This document shows, piece after piece, positions 15,201 through 30,200 of a stretch of DNA of 64,000 nt; position 1 is the first letter of the stretch, and the number at the start of each line of letters is the position of its first letter. A program made the translations under genes and the position numbers. This DNA comes from Struthio camelus (lineage: Eukaryota > Chordata > Aves > Struthioniformes > Struthionidae). The stretch lies in NCBI RefSeq assembly GCF_040807025.1, contig NC_090944.1, positions 110,298,238 through 110,362,237 of the forward strand, given 5' to 3'. The notes beneath the pieces are model-generated. The model saw only the letters and a list, made by a program, of their open reading frames with translations, was not told where the DNA came from and did no database searches.

Positions 15201-18200
15201 TCAATAGTTGTTTTACTCTTTATAAAGTATAGTGACTCTCTTAAAAATGCAAAAAAAAGACAAAATATAATGATCAAAAACATTATAAACTCAAAAACAT
15301 AGATCTATTATGTCCGTTGAAACAGACAAATGCAGTATTTTAGGAATTGGGAAGAGTAATTAGAGTAGCAGGTTTTTACTGAAATTTTTTGTAGTCCTTG
15401 CATTTTTTATTCTCTATTTTAGGCTGCTGTATTGTAGAAAGTCTGCTTCCTGCTAAATGCAGTGTTTGAAATTCCCTAAGATGGTAAGGGATAAGCTACA
15501 AATATGGACTATCAGGCAAGCCCTGGAGATTTAGTTAATCTGACCTAGATGTTCTTTTGATGATTGAGACCTGCGGTATGTGAAAACACTTCTCAATTTC
15601 AAAATGAAACACAAGGATATCTGTTGTATAACTCAGCTGTCCGTGTAGTGACAGACGCATCAATCATTTCTGAACAGGAAAGGATTTACTATAAAAAGTT
15701 TGTAGCTTTGAAGCTGTTCATTGGCATTCGGATCAGCAATGATATTGGAAGTTGTAAGTGAATTCAGCATTTGAATTTTGCCATGTCCCAAAGAGGATTA
15801 GCTACAAATGCAAGCAACATACTATTTTCTTTTTCATTTTCAAGAGCCTGTTGTGTAAGATGTTAATTCTTGACTCCATTTTCAGCATATTTTATGTGTA
15901 ACAGCTTGTTAGATCTTAGAAAAGCACTAAACAGATACCTATAAATGTGAATAACTGGGATAAACACAGTTTTACTTTGCAGATAGTGGCTGATTTTTCC
16001 ATTTAGGTGTTATTATATACTACTTCTGAATACATGAGAAGCCACTGTTTTTCTATAACCTCTTGCTTGAGACTGTTTTTCCAGTACAGTGAAATTCATA
16101 GAGAAGACCATCCGTGTTCAAGAAATGGGGGGGGAGGAATTTAGGGTCCTTTTTTTTGTTGTTGTTGTGTTTTGTTTTGTTTTTAAACCCTTTCAGTGAC
16201 TGCATTAACAGGTTTGGATGAGTGGCAGGATAATAGGCCCTGATATTTACTCTGCACTGTTTCTTATATCTCTGGCAAATTTTAGTATTTTCAACTGAAA
16301 CTTTACATGCTGATTTTCTGATGTAAGCTGAGTTATCTTAGGAGAGGCAATTGATGATTACAAAAGAATTATGAAATTGTAGTTTTACGAATTCAGGTGT
16401 TGGAGGAGATGACAGGGGAATGTATATTGTTTGTCTATACAGAAGATACATTCGTTCTTCAACGGTAATTGTTTACTGTTTTGGAATAAAGATTCAATAT
16501 TTTTCACAGCTTTTTGTTCAAACTGCCTCTTGCATTTTTTTGCAAAATTTTGTTCAAATTGTAGAAACTGCATTTGACACTTAAACAATAGAGACTTCTT
16601 ATATCTTAACAGCTAAAACCCTTCAAGAGTCAGAACACTAGCATGCTTCTATATAGGGATGAGCAGACATTTTCTTGAAATCGCTTTTGGCGTTATTAAT
16701 GTGAATCTGGACACCTGAACTGAAAGCAGAGTCCTCTCTTCCCTAAATGATCCTTGTGCTGAAACAGACAGTACAGAGGAAGTAAATTCAAGTACTCTGT
16801 GGGAGGGAGGGTTAAGAGGTGAAAGTACAGGATGCTTTGCAAGCAGTTTTTTTTCAGTAATTTTTCTAAATGGACTTTGGCAACGGAACAACCGTAACAT
16901 TTTTCTTTAAAAATTTAATTTTTCTTAAATTTATTTTAAAATTTTGCTGTTGAGAATTAAGAAACTGATATATTTTTGTTCTGTCAAGCGTGGTAGCCTC
17001 TACTAGGTGGAGCTTCTGAAGGCTTGACACTTTTTAGAGAATTTGTATTGTGTGGCTGTAGTCCACTCAAAACAATGAAGAAATGAATAAGCAAAGGCTC
17101 ATCTAACCTGGGAAGATTAATGACAGAAAGAACTATGGCGTATTAGCTATATTACATCATTTCCTTTGTAGATATGCTTAGAGTAAGCTTTGTTCTTTCC
17201 TGGAACAGGAATTACCTTACAATTAGTACACCTAGCATCTGCGTTGGCAACAGGTTACAGTGCAGTTAGTGCTCTGTAACTTTATCATTTTTTTCTTACT
17301 GAACGGTATTAAGAAGTCAAAATCAAAAAAAAAATAATGTTTTTAGCTTTTAATAATTGTAAGAAAATTTCTGATCTTAGCAGAGAAGGGGTAGCAAATG
17401 TTCATGTCATTGTTAATATGGGAGGGGCTTGGTTTTCCAGTAACTGAAGTACTACGATAGTTTTAAATATGAACCTTTCATTGGGAAGACAGTTTGCAGA
17501 CATTTGGTATAGTTCTTCACCGTGAGTAACAGATATGATTACCATGTAATAGAAATATTCTATTACTGTTATAATTTGAAATACTAACTTATTTCTACCA
17601 TCTGAAGCATATTTTAAAACAATACTTTGTTATATAAAACAACAGTGTTCAACCAAAATGGAAAGTGTTTTGAATAAAATATTTCAAGTCTCAATTTCAG
17701 GTCTTTCATAAGTGGAAGTTAACTTGATTGTTTGTGAGCTCATAGTCTTACTCATATTTAAAAAAAAAAAAAAAAGTGAACTTTCATTATGACTACATAT
17801 AGTTATGTTTACATTTGCTGAGAATGTTCTATGTGAAGAAGTGTTTTTTCCTCTGAAAATTTTGCAGACTCCGGGGTTGAGAGCACACTCTGGAAGGTTG
17901 CAGTGGTTTGCCAAGAAGTGTATATCATCTAATCAGGTATATGGCTCATCATGTCTTCTATATAATTGCGACTATATTCCAAGAATAATTATTTTGAATT
18001 TTTTTTTTGTGCCAGATTTTTGTTTGTGAAAGGACATGTAGCAGGCTGATGATGTGAAATTAATCCTATGTGTAAATGCTGGTATTTACTTAAACAGAAA
18101 TATTGTTTTAGCTGAATGCACACTGCATGTAAGTGCCTATAAATAGAAAAGTAATTGAGTGTTTTGCTGAAGTATAGCTATATTTTTCCTATTTCTTTTC

Positions 18201-21200
18201 AAAGATGGAGACTTTGGAACACTTGGTAGAATTAACTCAAAATCTATTTGAATGCGATAGAGATGAGATGTACTACTATCTCCTTCAATTGTGTGGTAAG
18301 TCAGCAAGTGATCTTTTTCATGTTGTAACTTTTGTTTTGTTTTGCCCCTCCTTGGGTTGGAAGCCTTCAGTAGCGGTCCTGATGGTTGCATCTGACTCAG
18401 GGCAGGATCTGGGGAAACCGATAACACAATAGCCAAAAGCTAATTAAACATGCACTAACCAAAATACGGCTGGTATGTAAATATGACTATGAGTCAAGAT
18501 TCCTTATCTGCAACAGGTCCTCAGTAAGTGACTAATAGCATGCTAAACTTTGTAACTCTGCTAAGGTATCTCTTTGGGCACATAATCCTTAGTCATGAAC
18601 CATTGGCCACGTCTGGGACTAAGATTGGATCCAGCCACACCTAGACTCCTCTGAGAAGGAGTTTAGAGAGCAAAGGAGTCCATTCTGAACCTTGTGACTC
18701 AACCGGAGTCTCCTTGACACTTTTATCTGACTCTGTCCTCCACGCAACAACTGAGTGAACCTTGCCATTGACCCTTGTTAAATCATTGTCTGATATATAA
18801 TTGAACTTTGTTAAATCATTATCTTATCTCAATAAAATATATCGCTGCTTCTCTCTTATGAGTGAAGTGCATCACTCCTCACTCACCCGTAACATCCCCC
18901 CCCCACCACCACCACCACCTTTTTCTTTTGTGGTTGAAAAGGGGAAATAACCCTGAATTCAAGAAGAGACTTGACCTGATACAGAGTCAGTGTCGATACA
19001 ATTTCTGATGCGTTTTGGGGGGGAATGCAGGAGTTCTTTTTCTTCAGACCTCAACACAGTAGCGTCACAGAACTTACATGTCCCGTGTTATTGTCTTATC
19101 TGCTAATTTGAAAGTTTGATTATGTTTCAATGTGCTTAAAGAAGAAAAAATTTGCTCATTTATTTTACATCTTCATAGCTGATAAAGATCTGAAATATAC
19201 TGTAATTGGATCTGTTTTTGAAAGGTGCAGGTTTTTTAAATGTACTGAACTGACCGCTACGTAACTTGCATATTATTTGTGAGACTGGAACAATTGTTTT
19301 TAATTGAAAGTTTTTTTTTTATACTACGATCCTAAATTGTGTGATATGTCTGTAGTGATTTTCATTTCTTGTTTTCTGTATTTTTCAGACTGTGAAGGTT
19401 CTGTTTTTCAGTGTATCGTACTGTATCGTGCATAGTAATGAATACTGGACATTTTGCTCATTCTAGTTATTTGGAAGTATTGTGAAAAACATTTTGTATT
19501 CTTAGGATTGCATATTAAACAAGATTAAGCAGTAAATCATGACATTAAAAAATTAGCATTGGAGGGACTGCTGCATACTTCAGAATAATCACATAAAATG
19601 TAGTGTCCTGTATATTTGTTAAGGAGCCGTTACAGCAGTTTGAGGTATTTGTTCAAGGAAAATTTCACATTTAAGCTTGAAAGAATTTTAGGCTGTTCCC
19701 CATGTATATTCTTGGTTGATTAAACCAGAACGTTATTACCCTAAGTAAAACAGTATTAGAGTCCTCTTTTTATTTTCGTATCGCAAAGAGGGAGCCTGCT
19801 TCCTCCTTGGACTTACCACAAGCAGAAGAGATGAGTGCTTCCACAAAAAAATGGCCTTGATTCCTTCTTATTTCCTGAACAACCTCAGAAAGCTTCAAAA
19901 CCAAACCGTAACATTGCCTCATTCTGGCTTTCCACATGCTGGTTCACCATCTTAAAGCAACTGGGCCTGAAAAACAATCTTGCCTCAACAGGAGGGAGTC
20001 TTCCTATTTCTCCGCAGCAGCCTGTTCCCCTCCAGCAGTGACTCAGTCTGACAGTGTGTCTGCTAGGAAGGGAATCTAAGAAGATACAATTTATCAAATT
20101 CTGTCATACAAATTCTTCAGTCAGCAAGAAAAGACACAACCAATTTCATCTACTCAAAAAGGTGGAAAACATTTGTGGCTTTCTGTCACCATAAAAGACA
20201 AAAACCGTGTACACTCCTGCTTTCAACCATTTCAGATCATCTGTCAAAGCTGCCCCATGCATGACTATAGCAGAGAGTTGTCAGCATGTACCTAAGCCAT
20301 GAATTTAGATTTATTTTAAGTGTAAAGAAATAAAAATCTACTGTTTAATCCAAGCTGTGATCAAAAATGGTAAAAACATTCAGTTATGCAGAATCACAGA
20401 AAAAATTATGTTGGAGAGAATCTCAGAAGTTTATCTAGGCCAGACCCTTGCTCAGAGCTAGAACAACTTCAAAGGTAGATCAGATCACAGCCTTGTCTAA
20501 GTCAAGTTCTGAGTGCCTCCAAGCGTGGAAATTTGACAGCCTCCCTGAACAACCTATTCAAGAGTTTGACCAGCCTCAGAAATTCTCTTGCTACAACTTG
20601 TAACTATCGCCTCTTATCCTTTGCTGTGCACCTGCAAGAAGAGTCTGACTCAGTTTTCTTTATAACCACCGATTAGGTGGTTGAAGAAAACAGTTTGATC
20701 CTCTTTTAGCATGCTCTTCTCCAAGTTCAGCAAAATGAGTCTCCCTCAACTTTTCACTATATTTGCTTGAACCTCCTAACTGTGTTGATGGCTGAATTTG
20801 CCCCAGTTGCCAGCATCTGCCTTATGCTTTTTGAACCCAAAACTGGACACAGTACTCTATTTGGCACTCAGGAGGCCATATCTAGAGGAACAAACGCGTG
20901 AAAACGTGTCAAACACATTCTCTGTTTTTCTCTCTTTAAACTGCCATAAAAATCTATCCTTAAAAATGTCATTTACAGCATCCAGTTCTTAAAACCAATT
21001 ATTTATCTGACTTAGGGTAGTCCCCGAGTTCGCTGCCTCTTGTACAAAGCTGAAGTGATTGCTGGAGCCTTGTCAAAAGTGGGCGTGGATCTTGAAGCAG
21101 TCCAGTTACCTATTCATGTTTTTTTCCCTGCCTAAATTCCATGCTGCTCCTGGGGAAGAAAATGCTTCACTGTGATGTTTCAGTATTGCGTTGTAATATT

Positions 21201-24200
21201 GTTTGCCATCTCTGGTGCTTTGAAACACCAGCTTTGTAACAATGCTAGAGAGTATTTGTGCCGTTCATGTCGTCTTTGTGGAGCTGCTTCACCTTTTCCT
21301 CCTCATACTATGGCTCAGTTCCGTGGAGCTTGAACTGTATAATCTGTCTCCTTCACGAGTATTCCTATACCAGAAAGCTGCTGACTCCCAGGTTAAGCAT
21401 TATGACCTTTGCAGCTACAAGGTCTCTTGCCAAATTCTAAAGAGGAATAGTACAATTCTTGGCTAAGCAGAGTAAGACAGAGTTTCAGAGGCATCTTCCA
21501 TCTAGAATACTCCTCATTGGTCAACAAAATCATGAGCTGGTTAACCTAGTTGAGAAGAGAACAACTGAAGTTCCTTAACTGAACAGTTAAAGAGTAACTG
21601 AAGAACTGCTGTTATAAGCTGAGAGGTTGCCGTGCGAATGGTTCATTTCATCATACACCTTCCGTCTTTGCCTTTTGTCCTTGTATCTCTTCATTTCTGG
21701 GATTCTGAATTAAGACACAGACCTGGCAGAGATTCCGGCTAGCAGATGCTGTGGATAGGTAGCTGTGAACAGGACCGAAAACTAGGAGTCTTTCCTGTTC
21801 TGCTGACTTCTGACAGGAGACATGTGAAACCACTTGCTATGTGTAAATAGTAAGTGAGTTAAATTACAAGTAGCCCTTTTCTTTCACAAGAAATCCAGCT
21901 TTTCTGTTTGTTTACGGTTTTGTACAGCTGTACATATATGAATTGCTATTCTTGCTGAGAACAAATGAGTTGGCCTGTGAGTTTTGTAGCAATTTTGCTA
22001 CATTTTTCTCTTTAGAAAACTTGCATTTTCACACTCCAGATATGCATATTTTTGGTTAGCAAAAGGAGAGCCTGAAGACCAACAGTATTTCTTGGACTTC
22101 AAAGTGGTAAACTTCAGAACTTCAGGGACGTGGATATTCTCTCTCAGTAGCAACATTCCCAGAGGACTTCATTTGCAGAATTTCAGGATAGAACTTAATG
22201 GTACCTTAGAGCGCTAATGTTTTGTAATGACTTTGAAATTTTTTTTCCAACTATTTTTGCAATTAACAGCCAAGAATATTAGAACTGTAGAGATTGGAGG
22301 AAAACTAATATTTCTGATTTGATTTCTCATTCATTTAAAAACTTTTATAATCTAAATTTTTTTCTGTTTACATCTTGTGATATTTTCTGTATACTAACAG
22401 TGAAAAGGAACATTTCAAGTTGATTCACATATGAAATAGAAGTGTGATTAATTGGTGAAGTATCTTCCAAAGATGCCTTTTCTGAATCGCTCTGAATGAG
22501 CGTATATACTGTAAACATGCTTTGATTTAAAGCCTTGAATCTTTTTTCAGACGACAACTGTGACTGGGGAAAGGCTGAAGCTGTTTGGACTAAAATTCAA
22601 GAAGAAAATGTTGTTCCTCGTGAGAAAACGTTAATCTTAATGGCAAATATATTTGAGAAAAATGGTCAGGTTGTCCCGTTTGAGGTGCCTAAGGTAATCT
22701 GAGTTTAACTTTACTGGCACGTTGTGCTGTGCCAACAATACTTTTGCATATATTTCTTTCTATTGGAAGATGCTAAGCAATAGTGTTACAGTAACTTAAC
22801 TAGGGTTTTTGTTTTAAAGGCTAGACAAGAAGATATCGTAAGTTCAAGTGCTGCCAATTTGGAAGAAAGGAAAATAAGGATACTTTGCAAGAAAAACAGT
22901 GCAACAGGTAAGCTGAAAACCTGGGGTTTCTGTGTTTTCCCCCTCAGCATTACATTCTAAAAAATGGTTAAGTATAGAGGAACAGGTTGCTGCTAACTGT
23001 TGCTAGCAAGTTAGTTGGTTTGCGAGCAAGTTAGTTTTTGAGGATACCTGATGATGTTGTGCTTCAGTAAGTTGATATGAGAAGTACCAGTGCTAAAATG
23101 TTTAAAATATCATTTGAAATGCTAATATTTTTAAATGATATTTGAAAGTCAGTCTTCAGTGAATCTGCCAATTTAAAAATTTACAGGCTATCGTTGTTGT
23201 GTAGATTACATTATACTATTGAATCCACACCATGTTCTAAGTGATCTTTTTGTTCAACTTGTATTTTTGAGTTATTTTCAAATGCATCCATTAAACATCA
23301 GATACTAAATTTATATACGGAGTCAATGATAAAAATTCCCTGTTGCTCTTTTAGGCCTCTGTATGGTTTCCGGTAAATCTAGCTATGTTTGGTCACAAGT
23401 GTTATGGTGTGGAGACATGAGAAATATAGTGAGGAAGAATTAATATTAAGAGAAATAATGGGCAGCTCTAAGTTATCCATTAGAAGTTGTTCAGAGTTTT
23501 TCTGGACTTCTCCCTGCTTTTGAAATCTTAATAGTAGATCAGGTATGGTTCCATAAGATACTTTAGATACCTTATTTAAGGTACAGATTTGACAAAGCAA
23601 TTGGTTAGATGAGATTTAATTAGATGAGTCTTTGTTATGGAGATGACTGTTATTGTCCTTCTTTCTGGTCTTTATCTGTTTGTCTATTTTATTTTAGGTT
23701 TAATATTGCAAGGCCATTCCTATTTGAAGGGGGGATTCCGTGTGTCACTTTGCATCTTTAGCTTCTTTACCACTATGATTAGTTGTCTGCATTTCTCTTA
23801 AAGAATTTGCAAACCTTTTCCTCCTGCTCTTCCTCCTCTGAAGAAAGGTGGTGCTAAAAGCATGTGTTCTTTTAAGCTATAATATGTTGACTGTAAACAA
23901 AAGATCAAATCCGTTTTCCCCACAGCTTACAGTTTCCAAACCCCTGTGCCTCTGGGTGTCACCCTACAGATAAAACAGGCTTATTTGAGTCATCACTTGA
24001 GATCAGTCCTGAAAAGAAGAATGAATACCTCTTCCATACAAATTTCCCTGCCTCAACTAAAAACAGAATTAACCTATGGTTGGATATTTGTCTTCATATA
24101 TGGAAAGGAGGAATGTAACTCAGTTCAGTTCCTCTGGCTCAGTCTGTTTAAGTCATTGGAAATCCCCATCTTTTCATCTCATCCCGAGGCATGGTAACAG

Positions 24201-27200
24201 AGAGTCAGAACTAATGTAACCGGTGCCTTTCAAAGGAAAAGAATTGAGTCCGTTTCTGGCATTTGCCAAGGTGCAGAGCGTCTTAATATTTTAGTATTCT
24301 TTATTTTCTTTGCCTCTCCTATGACACAGAACTAGGTATCTCATATGAAAGCAGATTAGAAAATGAATTAAGTAAGTTTTTTAGAAAAATGTTGTTGAAT
24401 ACTAAGATTTATAAATACAAATTTCCTGATTCTTTTCTTCTTCAAGTATCATCAATATATTTTGCAGCTTTTACTCACAGATTTTTAAGCTTTGGGTTTC
24501 AAAGAAGAATCTGTTAGTCGTTCACACAGTTAACTTCTGTTAGTAGTTAGTAGTGAAATGACAATGATGTTACCAAGTCCCAGGAGCACTGATGAGAAAT
24601 CTGAGATGAAATCTGCATATTCTGTGTATAGGGGGTACAAACTTATATTCTGTATATGGATTGTATTTAAGAGTCATGTATTATGGCAGACATAAGGATT
24701 TCCTGAAAACATGAATTTTCACACTAGTAAATTTTGTAAATCAAAGGACACAGAAAATAGCAGAGCTATTTTTCATTGGGAAACATTGAGAAACAGACCA
24801 ATTAACTGAATACATTTGATAACATTCTTTCTAGAAAAGTGACCTGTGCCTTTGGTGTAATAGATGATTGATTGGAGAGGAGGAGGAAACTAAATACACC
24901 TTAGACGTCTACACAGAGTGAGACTAGTTTAAAATAAAAACATAAAATATAACTGCTTGTAGTCCATTATCTTCTGAGGGCTGTGATCATTGATAGCAAC
25001 ATTCTTGACGACATCTCTGCAGGTGGCAAAGTCTATTTTTTTTTTACCCAGCAAGTGGAAAACAATATGCAAAGCCAGAGCAAAATGTTAGTTCTATCTG
25101 AAGCTAGCAGAGCTTTTGTAGGTGTCTCCAAATGTAAGGAAAATTTTTGGCTTAAAAAGTAAAATTCAAACAGACTTTTTTGAGCACAAGGAAAGAACAT
25201 ATCACTGGTCAGCTGTATTTTTTAAAAAGAAATAATTAATTACATTGTTGTAATACATTGCGCTAGTGAAAGGGTGTTTTATTATTGTTGAATGTGATTG
25301 CTAATCTACTGATACTTCAGATTTCAGAAGAAAGTAGAAGAAAAAACGTCTTATTGAATTTAGGTATTGTACACGCTTTTACAAATGCTTCTATTTCATA
25401 CCTGAGTAGCGCTTTGCAACAGGTAGAACATTATCCTCAGACCTATTAGAGAACAAGAGGGAGCATTCTAAAACCTTGCCCGCCACTCACTATTGTTGAA
25501 TTATTGGTCTTCTGGTTGGCAGTGCAATCACTGTTGTAATGTCAGATGTTAATCATTATCTCTTTCTCTCTCACATGTACATAAAACTCACGGATATATC
25601 AAGGCTGATTTAATTTTTACTGTGGCGTTCTTGACCCTTATCTCTGCTCATGTATATTTAATGTGATTCAAAAAGACCCTAGGAGATTTTGGATTTTTTA
25701 GAGTTAATGTTGCCATCCAAACTCTAAATTAAACTCAGTAAAAGAATTTGTGTTTTAAGTAGTGAATTTCGTACATAGTTGTTTTTGTGTCTACATTTTC
25801 GAAAGTTTTTAAAAAATTCTCTTTGATTAAAGAAGTTCAACTAAAAGGCATGCCAACAATTTTGATTTTGGGAATGCCCGTTTAAAACTCAACAGCACAC
25901 TGCAGTAAACGCTATTAGAATCATCCTTCTTGTGACAGCAAGATTCAGATGAGTTGTTTTCATTTTTAGTCTCAAACTATAAGAAAAAAACTTCTCACAT
26001 AGCTGTTAAATTTGTAGTCCTACTTGAAGTATCTCTGAAAAGTCGTTTTTAAAGATTATTGTGGCTTAAAGTTGAATTAGCGATGGTTATTTTTTGAGTT
26101 TTCATGAATGAAACACAATTACAAAGTTTTAGATGTTGAAGATCATTTGTGATTCTTTCAGGTTTCTAACATTCCTTACTGCCTAGATAGCAGTTTTAGC
26201 TGCATGTTTATAGCTGCATAATCTTATTTCAGAAAAATAAATGACTGAAAAGTGTGCTTATCATTTTTTCTCCTTTTTAGTAACATCTTTTCATACACTG
26301 ACAGTTATTGTGAATGCATGAAATAAAACTGTTAATCAGTCAAACAAATGCAGCGTAGTTTACTTGTTAAATATCTGTATATTTGTAAATTGTATGTTTT
26401 GTATAAATCTTGTCGTAGCCAAATAATTTGATCTCCCCATATTGGAATCACCTCCTATATTATTTGTTAAATGCTGTTGTGATCATGTACCAGACACTGT
26501 AACTATATACCCAAGAATTAGGTGTTGCTTTAAAAATCCTGAGTCTTCCCCTTTTAACCAATTGTGTGAATATTTAAGAAACAGCCGTATATAAAAGAAC
26601 AGCAGCAGCAAACTTTGTTCTATGTAGGAAGGTGTTAGTTGGTTGTTATGAACAAGCAGCTTTGAACAAGCTGTGAACAAAAAGCTTTAGGCTTAAAGAT
26701 GTAAGAGGAGGACAAATAGTTTTAAGATGGAGCTTTTCAATGAAAAGATGGCTTCTTTTTATGTTCAGCATCACAATCTGACACTTCATTTGGGCTTTTC
26801 ACTTTTTTGTTGTGTTTTTTTGTGGTTTTTTTTTTTAGAGGCCTACAATATTTTCCAGAAAATGAAAGGGAAGAATGAGCTTCATTATCGTACTTACGAG
26901 ATCCTTGTAAAAGCATTGTTGTCACAGGATTGTCTTGAAGAAGCCATCGAAGTGAAACGCATGTAAGGCTTTTCTTTTTTCGTTTTGAATTTTTAATCAT
27001 TTCTTATTTATTTATTTTATATAATCATTTTCATATCACTTTCAGGTAAGTTGTAGCTTTAATCTTTTAAAAGGCAAACAGGTCATAATGGTAAGAAATA
27101 CACCAGCGTTTCATAGGACAGTATGTTGTAAATGGCAAAAGATGCTAAAGTGGCAATATGTATTGCTAATAACCCATTAGAGCTAACAGCGTCAACAAGC

Positions 27201-30200
27201 GTACTTGGCATCAAAACTGGAAGTTTACCCTTCTGGATATCTTCCTTTTCTCCCGTACAGCAATATCCAAACAGACAAGATTCCTGCACTTAACTGTCCC
27301 TGAGCCTTCCCCTCAACCCACGTTCCTGCTGGTACCCTGCCCTATCCACTCGTTCTCTGGCAGCTGGCTGCCTGCCAAATGCAAAATGGTACATTTGACT
27401 TACGCCAATGGCGAGGAGGTGACCGTAAGCCTTAGACCCATCTCTTATACTTCTGAAATAAAGCCAAGCTACTGTCATGCATTATTAGAATCAGAATTAA
27501 CCTTTAGTGAGTTACTGTATGGTATACCACTTTCTTTAAGTATTGCATGTAATATCTGCTCTGGTCAGATTATAGGCTTCAAAATAAAAGTGTTTCTAGT
27601 CATTAAAGTAAAATTCCAAAGAACAAAAATTTAAGAGTAGTGTATCTTTCAGCTTCTTCAGCTAAAAAACAAGGAATAATGATTTTCAAAGTGTGTTCTC
27701 TGACTGAATACAGTGAATTTGCAAGTACCTGTAGGTAACTTACATGGTGCTTAAGACACTGTAAAAACCTAATATTTGAGATCTGCATTCAAAAGGAAAA
27801 ACAGCTTTAAAAATCAATCTAAGCAGCTAGGCTTTATGATAAGAAATGTTTATGCTTGATGGATATATGTTGTATACCAAGGAAAAACTAAAATTGTTTA
27901 TCAACTTATGCTTCAAGAAATGGAAATGACTGTGATAAGTCTTTGTAGATTAAAGATGAAAAGCTTGTGTTTTAGAACTATAAAGAAGGTTGAATAAACA
28001 TAAGTAGGTTCTTAAGCATTCCCAGAACATCTTGGTGACATATAGGAAGATTTTTTTGAAGAAGTTTGAAACTTTCTGCTGAAAACCTGTGCATGCACTG
28101 AGTGCTTCCATGCCCCCCACCTCGAACACCCTTGTAAGGAAGACACACAAAATATTACAGATGTTATCGGTAGTGATTTGCAGATTGGAAGAGCAGAGTT
28201 CCTGGTGTTCTGGTGATTTCAGAATTCCCACTTCAGATGGTAAGAAAAATGTTTTGGAATGTCCCCCTGCAAAATGAAGTAGGGGAGATCTAAAGCCTAA
28301 CTAAAAAGTTTGAAGCAAGTTTTTAAGGACTGGAAATATACCTAGGAAACTTCAAGATATTTAGGGAAAATGAAAGTAGGAATTAGTAAGATTTTCTATT
28401 CTTGATCACTAGTCAGAGGCAACTGTAGTAATAGCTATTGTGCTTTTCAGAACTCTCATATTCAATCAAATAGCATAGAAACGCCAAATAATAACATTCG
28501 AAGAAGCCTGCGGCAGCTCTGTTTCATCTGTAAAAAGAAGGCAGAACGTTCTTAAAATAAGCAGTGTTTTTGGTGTTTGTTTGTATATCTCTTTTCTAGT
28601 AACAAAGTCGTGCTTACATTAAGCGTTTTGAAAAGAAAAATCTTAGTTTTAAATTATTCATGTATACAGAGAAAGAGATTGTGTGTGTACATAGGGTTCA
28701 AGAAAAGCAGATCTGTGTGTTTCATGCATATTTCTGCATGCTTGACAATTTTAGCGACCTCATATTACAAAGATAACTCCTACAAAGCCTAAATGTGTGC
28801 AGTGGCCTGAAACTTGTGCAACTGCTAATATTTTCATAAAATATATGAAAGCTACCTTCATTTGTGTAAGCTAACATCTTTTTCTTTGTACTCTGCTTGA
28901 AGCCAAACTTGAAATTTAAATAATATTTAGAGAGCCTGGAAGTGTTGTATTGGTAGCATGCGTATTAGCATAGGCAACAAAATAAGTAATTTTTGTCTTC
29001 AAAAAGGGTTAGATTATTTTAAAACTTGCATTCTGTTATCAGAACTGAGAAACTTTCATGAGAAAGTGATTTTGTAGTAGAAGGAAATTGCACTCCTATT
29101 CAGTATTTGAAAAAAACCCTAGAAGGTTGCTGATCTGTTGGCGAGCTCGAGTCTAGTTGCTTTCGGATTCTAGTTAGTTTTAAAGAATATGTACTGTGTT
29201 TAGTCCCAGAAGTTTTAAATAGAAATTTAGGAGTATTGGAATGATGGATTAGTTCTGTAATAGTAGCTAACATCTATTTAATCACACTAAAGACTGGAAG
29301 ATTGGAGAAAGTAAATCCTTTGTTATATGTAATTTACAGTCTCATGCATGAATTGTTGACTTAAGGGCTTTGACAGATGGGACAAAGGAGAAAAAAGGCG
29401 GAACTGAGCAGTGGGTGCTTAGGCAGGGATTAAGAGGATTGGTTGGGAGAGTAAGAAAATCCTGAGTCCAGTGACTGCATTTGTGAGCCTGGGAGGCTGA
29501 AAGTGACTGAGAGGATAGTCATATTGTGTACTATGTGAAGGATTTTCTTGGGATTGAGGAGAATAATTTAGCAATGACCCTGCTTACCTCCCAATCCGCT
29601 CAGCATGCAAGTTCAAGTAGGTAGGCTGCTCAGTTGTTTGCCACGAGATGATCACTGAGGTTTATCTTGATTGTTGATATGGTAAATGGCAATGCCCTCC
29701 TTTTCTATGTAGAGATTTTGTAATCTGGAAATGAACGTTTGTAAAGTTATCCTGGTATATTAAAAACGTGGCTATGTGTCATTTAGGAACTGAAACATTT
29801 TGTAGTATAAAATAAACGTGATTGCTGGTTAGTCTCCTTTGACTCACTTCCATAGTGTTAGTTCTTGAAAAGCTTTCACAGTGTTATTAAAGTACAAGTT
29901 CTTTTTACTACAGATATGTGAAGTTTTGTATTGTAGGAGATGGTGAATTGGTAAGTGAAATACAATTTTAACATGGCAAAGGCAGCAAATGTAGTATGTT
30001 CACTTTAAAAACTGTATACATCTAGATGACAGAAATTTGAAAATTAATCAACCAAATGATATGGTGTTAGTTCATAATATGCTTTAGTTTATGTTTAAAA
30101 TATACAGTGCTGAAAATAAATGTTTCATTTTTATTGCTGAAAGAATAGTTTTACATTTTATAATTATGGTGACTATTGAAAAAAGAAGAAAAAGTATCCA

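Larger units (their letters stand above)
4338..17867 (+). other. LRPPRC intron, 13.5 kb
   Basis: The largest intron in the window, AT-rich. Visible structure is limited to simple tracts: T24 at 7549-7572, a G13-A-G7 run at 7095-7115 and A28 at 9233-9260. No transposon with recognisable ends and no internal gene was found. Confidence 0.8.
18296..22550 (+). other. LRPPRC intron with ERV LTR and CR1
   Basis: A 4.3 kb intron holding the two clearest transposon relics of the window: an LTR-like element at about 18340-18894 and an antisense CR1 piece at about 20389-20880. The segments 19780-20330 and 21000-21470 are somewhat GC-richer than the flanks but I cannot classify them. Confidence 0.8.

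Noticed and set aside
19780..20330. Extension of the CR1 element to the left
   Set aside because: The CR1 3' terminus is at about 20389 in this orientation, so sequence further left cannot belong to the same copy, and it shows no other recognised repeat.
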